Source: Niabella beijingensis (GTDB lineage Bacteria > Bacteroidota > Bacteroidia > Chitinophagales > Chitinophagaceae). Taken from it: DNA of 64,000 bases. Shown here one piece after another: positions 17,535-24,989 of this stretch. Position 1 is the first letter of the stretch. Each line of letters begins with the position of its first letter. The stretch is from NCBI RefSeq assembly GCF_020034665.1, contig NZ_JAIQDI010000001.1, forward strand, positions 3,410,001 through 3,474,000. Reading direction: 5' to 3'. Below the pieces are notes generated by a model. The model was not told where the DNA came from. It did no database searches and worked only from the letters and a program-made list of their open reading frames with translations. The position numbers and the translations under genes were made by a program.

Positions 17535-18464
17535 ATGTCGACAACAAAACAAAATAAGGACGCACTGGGTAAAGGGATCCGCTCCCTGCTGGGCAGTATA
17601 GACGCAGAACTGAAAAGCACCGGCACCGGCGGGGAACAATTGAAAAAAACAGTAGTGGAAACTGCCACCAATATCCTGCGGATCCCGGTGGCGGATATTG
17701 AAATAAACCCCAAGCAACCCCGGCATGATTTTGATGAACAGGCATTAAAAGAACTGTCGGACTCCATAAAGATCCATGACATCATTCAGCCATTGACGGT
17801 TTCAAAAACCGCTGCCGGCAAATACCGCCTGATTGCGGGAGAGCGCCGTTTGCGGGCATCCAAGATGGCCGGACTGAAAGATGTACCTGCCTATATCCGC
17901 CAGGCCAACGATGCGCAGCTGCTGGAGCTGGCGCTGCTCGAAAACCTTCAACGGGAGGACCTGAACGCGGTGGAAGTGGCGCTGAGCTACAAGCGCATGA
18001 TGGATGAACTGGATTACTCGCAGGAACAGGTAGCGGAACGAATGGGTAAGGACCGCAGCACCATTGCCAATTTTATACGACTCTTAAAACTCCCTCCCGA
18101 TATTCAGCTGGCAGTGCGTAGCGGTGCATTGTCGATGGGGCATGCCCGGGCGATCATTAATGTAGATACGGTTGAAAAGCAGCTTTTTATTTTTAAAGAG
18201 ATAAAAGACAAAGGTCTTTCGGTACGCCAGACTGAAGTACTGGTGCGCAACCTGTACAAGCAGGCGGGTACTGCCAAGAAACCGGTGAGCCGGGGCGGGT
18301 TGTCGTCCTCTTTTCAACGCATTGAAGACAAGCTGGCTTCCCAGTTCGATACCCGTGTAAAACTCAGGCACAGCAGTAACGGAAGCGGCCAGATCACATT
18401 CGATTATTATTCGGTTGAGGAATTGAATAAGCTACTGCACAACTTTAACGTATCGGTAGATTAA
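17535..18464 (+). CDS. parB: Chromosome-partitioning protein ParB (Spo0J)
   Basis: DNA-binding CTPase clamp that loads at parS sites and stimulates ParA. The N-terminus KGIRSLLG is the usual ParA-contact region. The CTP-binding region shows PRHDFDEQALKELSDSI, AGERRLRAS and LLENLQREDLN. A helix-turn-helix follows (SQEQVAERMGKDRSTIANFIRLL) and the C-terminal dimerisation domain ends the 309-residue protein. It follows parA by 48 bases. No convincing full parS (consensus TGTTTCACGTGAAACA) was found in the window; one half-site is noted at 27561-27570. Confidence 0.95.
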   Translation: MSTTKQNKDALGKGIRSLLGSIDAELKSTGTGGEQLKKTVVETATNILRIPVADIEINPKQPRHDFDEQALKELSDSIKIHDIIQPLTVSKTAAGKYRLIAGERRLRASKMAGLKDVPAYIRQANDAQLLELALLENLQREDLNAVEVALSYKRMMDELDYSQEQVAERMGKDRSTIANFIRLLKLPPDIQLAVRSGALSMGHARAIINVDTVEKQLFIFKEIKDKGLSVRQTEVLVRNLYKQAGTAKKPVSRGGLSSSFQRIEDKLASQFDTRVKLRHSSNGSGQITFDYYSVEELNKLLHNFNVSVD

Positions 18465-18483
18465 TTAGTGCTTTATTTGCATC

Positions 18484-19215
18484 ATGCGTTTCCTGAACAA
18501 AATAATACTGCTGCTATTTTTCTTTGCAGGTGCAGGCCTTAACCTTTATGCGCAGCAAACGGATTCCGTGGCTGTAAAGGACACCCTTCCTATTGTGAAA
18601 GATACGCTTCCCGCCGGTGACACCACTCCTGTAAAGGATACGGGAAAGGTAAAGGCGCTGAAGGCGGGTAAGGTAAAGGATAAATATGTGGACAGCGTGG
18701 CCCGGAAGGACCCCCGTTACCGGAACCCCGGAAAGGCGGCGCTTCGCTCAGCAATATTGCCCGGCTGGGGTCAGGTATACAATAAAAAGATCTGGAAAGT
18801 GCCCATTGTTTATGCTGCACTGGGTGTTACAGGAGGGCTTTTTATTGATAATTTAAAATGGTACAAACGCTTCCGGTACGCATTTACGGTAGCTTACAAT
18901 ATCTCGCAGGGAAAGGACAGTCTTACCGGTCCGAATTATGCAAAGGTTTATGATCAGCTGAAGCGGCCGTTCTTTGAAGGGCCGAACGGATTGAATACGG
19001 AGGGCCTGCGGAGCAACCGGGACCAGATCCGGCAGGATGTGGATTATGCCTTTGTTTTTTTCCTCATTGCCTGGGGATTGAATGTGGTGGACGCCACGGT
19101 GGATGCGCACCTCAGCACTTTTGATGTGTCGCCCAAGCTGAGCTTTAAGATACAACCGGGGTACAGCGAAATGGCCAATACCAGCGGACTGAGCTTTGTG
19201 CTGCGGTTCAAGTAG
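18484..19215 (+). CDS. DUF5683 domain protein, secreted/membrane
   Basis: A 243-residue protein with an N-terminal signal peptide (ends near LYAQQ), a Lys/Asp/Thr-rich low-complexity linker (repeats of VKDT), and a compact C-terminal domain. The domain starts at AALRSAILPGWGQVYNKK and contains a membrane segment (VPIVYAALGVTGGLFIDNL) and a second one (YAFVFFLIAWGLNVVDATVDAHL). The PGWGQxYN motif and gene position match DUF5683 proteins, which in Bacteroidota recurrently sit between parB and dapB. Function unknown. It starts 20 bases after parB and is co-transcribed. Confidence 0.85.
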   Translation: MRFLNKIILLLFFFAGAGLNLYAQQTDSVAVKDTLPIVKDTLPAGDTTPVKDTGKVKALKAGKVKDKYVDSVARKDPRYRNPGKAALRSAILPGWGQVYNKKIWKVPIVYAALGVTGGLFIDNLKWYKRFRYAFTVAYNISQGKDSLTGPNYAKVYDQLKRPFFEGPNGLNTEGLRSNRDQIRQDVDYAFVFFLIAWGLNVVDATVDAHLSTFDVSPKLSFKIQPGYSEMANTSGLSFVLRFK

Positions 19216-19276
19216 CGGGAACACCCGATGGCAGCCGCTGCCACCGGATCAATAAAAAACAGAAATTTTAGAATAA

Positions 19277-19993
19277 ATGAAAATTGCACTTATCGGATAC
19301 GGAAAAATGGGAAAGGCCATTGAAGCGATCGCACTGGAAAGAGGACATGAGATCGTGCTGAAGATCGACCTGGGAAATACGGAAGAATTTACCCCGGAAA
19401 ACCTGCAGCAGGCAGATGTAGCGATCGAATTTACCGGTCCGCATACGGCTTTTGAAAACCTGGTAAAACTGATCCGGTTTGGAGTGCCTGTTGTAAGCGG
19501 TTCTACCGGCTGGCTCGAAAAAATGCCGGAATTGCTGCAACTGATCAACCAGCATGACGGTGCCTTTCTGTATGCAAGCAATTTCAGCATTGGTGTGAAC
19601 CTGTTTTTTGAACTGAACAAAAAACTGGCGGCGCTGATGCATGGTCATGCAGACTATTCGGTAAGCCTGGAAGAAATTCATCATACTGAAAAGAAAGATG
19701 CACCCAGTGGTACAGCAATCACCCTGGCAGAGCAGGTGATGGATGTATACACCGAAAAAACAACATGGGTCAACGATGTACTGCCCCGGGAAGGAGAGCT
19801 GCTTATTACCAGCAAACGCATCGACCCGGCGCCGGGTACCCATACGATCACTTATTCTTCGGACATTGATGATATTTCAATCACCCATATCGCGCACAAC
19901 CGCAAAGGGTTTGCCCTGGGCGCCGTGCTGGCCGCAGAATTCATAAACGATAAGAAAGGCGTTTTTACCATGAAGGACGTGCTGGCGCTGTAA
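19277..19993 (+). CDS. dapB: 4-hydroxy-tetrahydrodipicolinate reductase
   Basis: Reduces the dihydrodipicolinate precursor with NAD(P)H in the diaminopimelate/lysine pathway, feeding cell-wall crosslinks. The nucleotide-binding loop is GYGKMG (residues 7-12), followed by the SGSTGW loop. The catalytic signature EIHHTEKKDAPSGTA carries the paired His and the Lys. The C-terminal RKGFALGAVLAAEF forms the tetramer contact. At 238 residues it is the short DapB type common in this phylum. Last gene of the parA operon, followed by a clear terminator. Confidence 0.95.
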   Translation: MKIALIGYGKMGKAIEAIALERGHEIVLKIDLGNTEEFTPENLQQADVAIEFTGPHTAFENLVKLIRFGVPVVSGSTGWLEKMPELLQLINQHDGAFLYASNFSIGVNLFFELNKKLAALMHGHADYSVSLEEIHHTEKKDAPSGTAITLAEQVMDVYTEKTTWVNDVLPREGELLITSKRIDPAPGTHTITYSSDIDDISITHIAHNRKGFALGAVLAAEFINDKKGVFTMKDVLAL

Positions 19994-20021
19994 GAACGGA
20001 TGGATTAGGATACAAGATTTT

Positions 20022-20044
20022 AAGCCCGGTTAAGGGCTTTTTTT
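20022..20044 (+). terminator. Rho-independent terminator of the parA-dapB operon
   Basis: A 6-bp stem (20022-20027 with 20034-20039), 6-base loop, and a 7-base T-run. It starts 29 bases after the dapB stop. Confidence 0.8.
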
Positions 20045-20076
20045 ATGAGCTTTAAATACATGTAAATAAAAAATAA

Positions 20077-20108
20077 TTTGAATCCTGTTGAGGAAATGAT
20101 TATTTTTA
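20077..20108 (+). promoter_or_regulatory. Candidate promoter of the lysozyme-like/lipoprotein gene pair
   Basis: A TTTG box at 20077-20080 and TATTTTTA at 20101-20108 (one mismatch from TAnnTTTG), 20 bases apart as expected for the Bacteroidota housekeeping promoter. The gene start is about 115 bases downstream, leaving a leader of roughly 100 bases. Confidence 0.4.
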
Positions 20109-20222
20109 TCAAAGGATAGCCCTTAAATGCATCAGTCCGCTAACTCATGAATGCAGTTACAGGATCCGTTGTGAAACAGCAAGGCTGCCGCCGGGCTTCA
20201 TCCGTTTAAAAGCATACTAACC

Positions 20223-21497
20223 ATGAGCAGGATAAGGATTGTAAAAGGTACTTATACAAAGGTCACGCATGGAAATCACAATATGTATTCCAGGGAGAAC
20301 ATCAATGCGTTTGCAAATAATATAATTAAAGAAAAGGGAGAGGAGGAAGGCGTCCGGCACGGCGATCCGGAAACACCTCCCAGCAATGATCTCTCCTTCT
20401 CTATAAAGGTCTTTCAGGATAACAGTGAAATAAAAGAAGGCGCCTATGTCTTCATCTCTGAGGTACCGGAAATGCCAAAGCTGCGGATCGATGTGACCGT
20501 TGGTAAGGATTATAATTATAAAAAGGTATTGTTCCGGCTGAAAACGGCGTTCGTGTTCAAGGCTTCCGAAGTCATGTTTAACCGGAACGATGTGGATTAT
20601 TTTCCGGCACCTTCCGGACAAAGCAGCTTCCGCGAAGCCCCGGCAGGTCAGACTTCCAGCTGGGAGGTGGATTTCAGGGGATTGTTCCGCGGCGGAACGG
20701 CTATAGTAGAAGCATACAGTGCAGACGGAAAAACAGTGTTAAAGAAATTTGTTTTTTATATCAGGGGGAAAAACCCCTCAAAGACAGTGGTAAAGGATTA
20801 TCTGGTCAGCAAACAGTATCTTTCCAGATACTGGTTCGTATTCAAGATCATTCTGAGTGAATCGGGCAGTGAGAATGTTACTGTGGTACGTCAGTTCTGG
20901 GATCCGGAGTATGTAAAAACAAAGGTCAAAGGCAAAACAAAAGTGGTGGCTGCAGAGTATGGTCCTTCGGGCCGGGGACTTGAAAGCAAAGGCATGCCTA
21001 ATTATGGGTTTCCGGATGGCTGGGGAGCCGGACAGATCGATTTTGCAGCGGAAAAAAGAAACAAGAGCGCTTTGTCAAAAGAAGCCGCTGCAGCGCTGGA
21101 GGCGGTTGATAAGAACCCGGATTATATCTGGAACTGGAAAGAGAATATCGATATAAAGATGAACAAAAAGATACCGGAAAAAGTAAGGATGGCCGTAGCG
21201 CAGTTCAATAAAATATTCAAAGGAATAAAAACGGTCGCCTCCTTCACGCAGCTGGAAGGGTTGATCACTTATAAGACCTGTCCCAGCACCATCGCTGAGT
21301 TTGCGGCATTTAATAAGTTTATGACGGACACGGCCTCCGGAGATTCGGAAAAGTCAATACTGGATGCCGAGCTGATCAAGCTTTACAATGGCGGACACTA
21401 TATCACGGGTATTACCAATAAAGGGGTGCTGCAGATCAGCCAGAAGAACAGCCTGGGGTTTGATTATAATGAACGGATCGGGAATGTTAAAGAATAA
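20223..21497 (+). CDS. Putative lysozyme-like (lytic transglycosylase-fold) protein without signal peptide; possible secreted effector
   Basis: A 424-residue protein I do not recognise by name. Visible parts: residues 1-50, a short module (VKGTYTKVTHGNHN, then YSRENI and GVRHGDPETPP) with no signal peptide; residues about 55-180, a beta-rich domain; residues about 195-400, a helical domain with SLT/lysozyme-like motifs. These are Glu213 in LSESGSE, GWGAGQID at 266-273, IWNWKENID at 302-310 and YNGGHY at 388-393. In lytic transglycosylases a Glu, a GxGxxQ loop and a C-terminal YNGG patch build the active site, so peptidoglycan cleavage is inferred. The next gene, five bases downstream, encodes a predicted lipoprotein. 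A cytosol-made wall hydrolase beside an envelope partner suggests an effector with its immunity protein. No secretion-system genes are in the window. Confidence 0.55.
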   Translation: MSRIRIVKGTYTKVTHGNHNMYSRENINAFANNIIKEKGEEEGVRHGDPETPPSNDLSFSIKVFQDNSEIKEGAYVFISEVPEMPKLRIDVTVGKDYNYKKVLFRLKTAFVFKASEVMFNRNDVDYFPAPSGQSSFREAPAGQTSSWEVDFRGLFRGGTAIVEAYSADGKTVLKKFVFYIRGKNPSKTVVKDYLVSKQYLSRYWFVFKIILSESGSENVTVVRQFWDPEYVKTKVKGKTKVVAAEYGPSGRGLESKGMPNYGFPDGWGAGQIDFAAEKRNKSALSKEAAAALEAVDKNPDYIWNWKENIDIKMNKKIPEKVRMAVAQFNKIFKGIKTVASFTQLEGLITYKTCPSTIAEFAAFNKFMTDTASGDSEKSILDAELIKLYNGGHYITGITNKGVLQISQKNSLGFDYNERIGNVKE

Positions 21498-21501
21498 TGT
21501 T

Positions 21502-22224
21502 ATGAAACGGTTTTTTTATACAGGGTGCTTTGTCCTGGTCAACTTGCTGGCCTGTTTTACGGCAAAACCTGCTTCGTACCATAACGCGGCCCGCGAAGCA
21601 TTGCAAAAAAAGGACACCATTCCCGACACCTTTGTTGTAAACGGGATGTTGCGGCTTCAAAATAAAACCTATCCCCTAAAGCTGCAATACCGGAAGCAGC
21701 CGGAGGACGCTTCTCTTTCTATTACTGTGCTGCGGGAGGACGCGCTGTTTCCCGACAGTTTCTATACCATGCTTGACAGCTATTTTGAACAGGCGCCTGT
21801 GCTGACCACCGGGGCCAGTTATCCTGAAACTTATGAACGGCTGCGGGCCGCGGGCTTTGCAGACAGCAGTTTTATCTGCTATGCGAAGGAAGGGTATGGC
21901 CGTATGACCGCAAAAGCCATTTATGTTTACGATATCGACCACGATGGTGTGCCCGAGCTGCTGCTGGCCAATGGATCAGAATGGTCTGAAGACAACCTGG
22001 TTTATGAATTATACCGGCTGGATAAACACACCCGGCGCTATGTTTTGGTACCGCATTTTTTCAGCGGCGCTTTTTACGGGTGGGATAAAAGGAAACAGTG
22101 CATCATCACCGGAAAGAGCAACAAACAGCAACGGTGGCTCACAAAAAACAGGATTGCAAACGGCCGGCTGATCCCGGTAAAAAAATGCACCGTTACTGCC
22201 AGCAGCGGCAACAATTGTTTTTAA
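21502..22224 (+). CDS. Predicted lipoprotein, possible immunity protein of the upstream lysozyme-like protein
   Basis: A 240-residue protein with a lipoprotein-type signal (FVLVNLLAC, Cys18), so probably periplasm-facing. The middle has a calcium-loop-like patch, YDIDHDGVPELLL (FG-GAP/EF-hand-like), followed by NLVYELYRLDKHTRRYVLV. This D-x-D-x-DG plus aromatic strand pattern resembles periplasmic proteins such as XAC2610, an immunity protein against a secreted lysozyme in Xanthomonas; the likeness is by eye and weak. The ATG at 21502 lies five bases after the upstream stop, so the two genes are almost certainly co-transcribed. The frame is open upstream inside the previous gene, but that part is a shadow. 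It is convergent with the Mrp gene. Confidence 0.55.
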   Translation: MKRFFYTGCFVLVNLLACFTAKPASYHNAAREALQKKDTIPDTFVVNGMLRLQNKTYPLKLQYRKQPEDASLSITVLREDALFPDSFYTMLDSYFEQAPVLTTGASYPETYERLRAAGFADSSFICYAKEGYGRMTAKAIYVYDIDHDGVPELLLANGSEWSEDNLVYELYRLDKHTRRYVLVPHFFSGAFYGWDKRKQCIITGKSNKQQRWLTKNRIANGRLIPVKKCTVTASSGNNCF

Positions 22225-22258
22225 CAGGAATAATATTGCGGTTGTTAAACGGTGCCTG

Positions 22259-23329
22259 TTATTTTCTTGCAGTTCGTTCTGCAAAACGGATCACTTCCCC
22301 GGCGAAGGATTTAAATGCTGCCTTGGTGATCTCGTCATCGCTCATCATTACCGGTATGCCGATATCGCCCCCTTCGCGTATACCCTGTACCAGGGGTATC
22401 TCACCCAGGAAGGGAAGATCGTATTCGCTCGCCAGGCGTTTCCCGCCTTCCTGGCCGAAAATATAATATTTATTATCCGGCAGCTCCGCAGGCGTAAAAT
22501 AACTCATATTCTCCACCAGTCCGATAATGGGGGCATTCAGTTGGGCCTGGCCAAACATGGCAATGCCTTTCTTGGCATCGGCAAGTGCCACATCCTGCGG
22601 CGTACTTACGATCACTACGCCACTCACGTCTGCGATCTGCATCAGGGTGAGGTGTATATCACCGGTGCCTGGAGGCATGTCCACGATCAGGTAATCCAGA
22701 TCGCCCCAATCCACATCCGTGATAAACTGTTTGATAGCACTGCTGGCCATAGGGCCACGCCATACCACCGCCTTGCTTTCGTCTACCAGTAATCCGATGC
22801 TTAATAACTTGATGCCAAACCGGTCGAGCGGCACGATCATGCCTTTCCCGTTCACATCCTTCATCATCGGGCGTTCACCGCGCACGCCAAACATAATGGG
22901 TACGCTCGGGCCATAAATATCCGCATCCATCAGACCCACTGCCGCACCCGATTGCGCCAGTGCCAGTGCCAGGTTTGCAGCAACCGTGCTTTTTCCCACG
23001 CCGCCTTTCCCGCTCACAACTGCGATGATATTTTTTACACCGGGCAATACTTTATTAGGCACAGCAACTGTGGCCTGGGCTTTCGGTGCATTGCTGCCAA
23101 AACCTACTTTTACAACCGCTTTTTCATTTACGCCTGTTTTGATCGCTTCTATACAGTCGGCCTTCACCTTTTCCTTCAGCCGGGCGTCATCACTGGGCAA
23201 TTCCACGTTGAATGCGATATAATATTTTTCGATCACCAGGTCCTTTACCATATCAAGCGCCACGATATCTTTATGGGAACCCGGGATATGAACCGTACTT
23301 AATGCCTGTAAAACAAGTTCTTTTGTCAT
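22259..23329 (-). CDS. mrp: Mrp/NBP35-type iron-sulfur cluster carrier ATPase
   Basis: P-loop ATPase thought to carry or transfer Fe-S clusters to apoproteins. An N-terminal MIP18/DUF59 domain (residues 1-80) precedes the ParA-like ATPase with deviant Walker [21 protein letters not shown] and [13 protein letters not shown]. Length 356 residues is normal. The CxxC cluster-binding pair found in many Mrp proteins after ENMSYF is absent: the sequence runs [20 protein letters not shown] with no cysteine. This appears common in the phylum but leaves the cluster site unclear. It is divergent from the secreted protein at 23434. Confidence 0.92.
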   Translation of the reverse strand: MTKELVLQALSTVHIPGSHKDIVALDMVKDLVIEKYYIAFNVELPSDDARLKEKVKADCIEAIKTGVNEKAVVKVGFGSNAPKAQATVAVPNKVLPGVKNIIAVVSGKGGVGKSTVAANLALALAQSGAAVGLMDADIYGPSVPIMFGVRGERPMMKDVNGKGMIVPLDRFGIKLLSIGLLVDESKAVVWRGPMASSAIKQFITDVDWGDLDYLIVDMPPGTGDIHLTLMQIADVSGVVIVSTPQDVALADAKKGIAMFGQAQLNAPIIGLVENMSYFTPAELPDNKYYIFGQEGGKRLASEYDLPFLGEIPLVQGIREGGDIGIPVMMSDDEITKAAFKSFAGEVIRFAERTARK

Positions 23330-23367
23330 TTATTTACTAAAGCTTATGTTAAATTCATTACAATCCG

Positions 23368-23375
23368 CAAAGTTA
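23368..23375 (-). promoter_or_regulatory. Candidate -7 promoter element of mrp
   Basis: Minus-strand TAACTTTG, exact TAnnTTTG, 38 bases before the Mrp ATG, in the short region shared with the divergent gene at 23434. Confidence 0.4.
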
Positions 23376-23395
23376 AACATCCTATTGGGCATTTT

Positions 23396-23428
23396 GTTGT
23401 CTTATTTACAAATCGTTACTTAAATTTG
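23396..23428 (+). promoter_or_regulatory. Candidate promoter of the secreted protein at 23434
   Basis: GTTG at 23396-23399 and TAAATTTG at 23421-23428, 21 bases apart. The GTG start codon is only 6 bases after the -7 element, so the transcript would have almost no leader. Confidence 0.4.
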
Positions 23429-23433
23429 GGGCT

Positions 23434-24072
23434 GTGAAGAAAATAATCATACCGGTTATTGTTTTATTGTTTATAATTCCATCAACTGCGAATGCCCAGT
23501 TTGAGAAGGCCCGTGATTCCGTTATTCAGCTTTTTGGTATTGTAATGTCCTCCGACAGCCTGTACGGCATTCCTTCTGTGAGTGTTACGGTAAAAGGCTC
23601 GCAGCGCGGAACCGTTACCAATAAAGACGGGGTGTTTTCCATCGCAGTGCTCAAGGGCGATCAGATCGAGTTTTCGCATGTTACCTATAAACCGATGGTA
23701 AAGCCCATTCCGCGTGACCTGGAAGGCAACCAGTATAATATGGTGGTATTGCTGACGGAGGATACGGTATATCTCCCGGCTGCGATCATACGCCCACGCC
23801 CGACTCCTGAACAATTTGGACGTGATTTTGTAAATGTAAGTGTTGCAGATGACGAGATGGAAACCATCCGGAAAAATAATACCAAGGAGATGCAGCGGGC
23901 CATGCTGAAAAAAACCGGGTACGACGGAAGGGAAGTGACGAATATGCAACTGAACATGATTTCACAGAAAGCACGCTACCAGGGACAGATCCCTCCTATG
24001 AATATCTTTAACCCTGCTGCCTGGGCCGAATTTATAAAATCCTGGAAACGCGGCGATTTTAAGAATAAATAA
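23434..24072 (+). CDS. Secreted protein with carboxypeptidase-D-like regulatory domain
   Basis: A 212-residue protein starting with GTG. The signal peptide (VIVLLFIIPSTANAQ) ends near residue 22. Residues about 32-110 form a CarboxypepD_reg-like beta-sandwich: LFGIVMSSDSLYGIPSVSVT, then GTVTNKDGVFSI and IEFSHVTYKP, the same module that precedes SusC barrels but here on its own. The C-terminal half is charged and helical, ending in FIKSWKRGDFKNK. Probably a periplasmic or outer-membrane-associated protein; such single-domain proteins recur in Bacteroidota with unknown roles. Convergent with the barstar gene, 7 bases apart. Confidence 0.75.
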   Translation: MKKIIIPVIVLLFIIPSTANAQFEKARDSVIQLFGIVMSSDSLYGIPSVSVTVKGSQRGTVTNKDGVFSIAVLKGDQIEFSHVTYKPMVKPIPRDLEGNQYNMVVLLTEDTVYLPAAIIRPRPTPEQFGRDFVNVSVADDEMETIRKNNTKEMQRAMLKKTGYDGREVTNMQLNMISQKARYQGQIPPMNIFNPAAWAEFIKSWKRGDFKNK

Positions 24073-24079
24073 AAATGAT

Positions 24080-24358
24080 TTAAGGTTTTTTGAGATAGTA
24101 CTCAAAAACCAGTTGCTCATCAAGGGCGGCCGCTGCCTCTTCAAACACGGCAATGATTGCGTCAAATTTTTCCAGCTGCCCCATAGAGAGGTTGATGAAC
24201 CGTACCAGCAGGGGTAGTCCGATCATCCCGGTTAACGCATCGTAAAGTGCATCCAGGTTATTGCCAAAATACTCCGGCAGGTTCAGCTGCTGCACGGCAA
24301 TCTGATAAAAATCCGCGGTGGTCCCGATCCGGTCAAAGTCAAAGATGGCTTCTTGCAT
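24080..24358 (-). CDS. Barstar-family ribonuclease inhibitor
   Basis: A 92-residue cytoplasmic inhibitor of the barnase-like ribonuclease encoded six bases upstream on the same strand. The barstar core is plain: NLPEYFGNNLDALYDALTG, where Asp36 and Asp40 correspond to the two barnase-blocking acids (Asp35 and Asp39 of Bacillus barstar). The C-terminal strand LVFEYYLKKP completes the fold. No signal peptide, as expected for an inhibitor that protects the producer. The order is ribonuclease then inhibitor, so inhibitor synthesis follows the enzyme on the same message. Confidence 0.92.
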   Translation of the reverse strand: MQEAIFDFDRIGTTADFYQIAVQQLNLPEYFGNNLDALYDALTGMIGLPLLVRFINLSMGQLEKFDAIIAVFEEAAAALDEQLVFEYYLKKP

Positions 24359-24364
24359 AATTAT

Positions 24365-24850
24365 TTATTTTTCTTCAAAGGTTTGGTAATGATCTTTTGT
24401 AACAAAAACCAGCCGGTCGTCCGAAAACAGTACCCGGTCTGCATTACGGCGGCCGCAATGATAATTGATATCCGCCTCGAACCATTTCCTCCCGCTTTTA
24501 ACCGGCAATTGTTTTTCGCGGTTGCTGAAAACATCGCCGCCGATGGCCCTGCCGGGCAATACATCGCAAAGATTGCCCCGGGCGGCGATCCATCCTTTTT
24601 CCCGGGCTTCCCGTTTGGTGATATAATATTCCGGCAATCGTCCTGTTCGCTTAATATAGGGAACAACTACTGATTCGTTTGTGAGCTCGTCAACCGGGCC
24701 CCGTACTGCTTCCCCGGTAGCTGAGGAATGCTCCTTTTGGGTAATGACAGACGGCTCCCGGGTTGAGGTTCCCCGGTGCTGACACCAGAAATATCCCAGA
24801 ACGATAACCACTGCAAGAAGCAGCACGAGCCACCTGTTTTGTTTTTGCAT
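24365..24850 (-). CDS. Barnase-like secreted/membrane-anchored guanyl ribonuclease
   Basis: A 161-residue protein with an N-terminal hydrophobic segment (residues 7-22; signal peptide or anchor) and a linker. From residue 72 it has a full barnase/N1-family ribonuclease domain: LPEYYITKREAREKGW, GGDVFSNRE, KSGRKWFEADINY, then NADRVLFSDD and DHYQTF. The catalytic set is intact by alignment with barnase: Glu125 (Glu73), Arg135 (Arg83), Arg139 (Arg87) and His154 (His102). Cys95 and Cys132, absent in barnase, could form a disulfide. It should cut RNA after guanine. Export and a cytosolic inhibitor next door suggest a toxin or a scavenging enzyme. Confidence 0.93.
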   Translation of the reverse strand: MQKQNRWLVLLLAVVIVLGYFWCQHRGTSTREPSVITQKEHSSATGEAVRGPVDELTNESVVVPYIKRTGRLPEYYITKREAREKGWIAARGNLCDVLPGRAIGGDVFSNREKQLPVKSGRKWFEADINYHCGRRNADRVLFSDDRLVFVTKDHYQTFEEK

Positions 24851-24989
24851 ACCATTGCTTTAATCGGCAGGACAAACGTACAGCAAAAATTGCGATGCGC
24901 AAAGAAGGAGGAACCTGCGCAGCCGGGGAATATTAAAATGCAGCGGATCCCCGCTTTTCTCATTTTTGATTATCTTGCCCTAAAAATAG

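Noticed and set aside
20223..21497. Calling this gene a confirmed type VI secretion effector
   Set aside because: No Hcp, VgrG, Tss or contractile genes are in the window and the N-terminal module is not one I can name with certainty; kept as a hypothesis.
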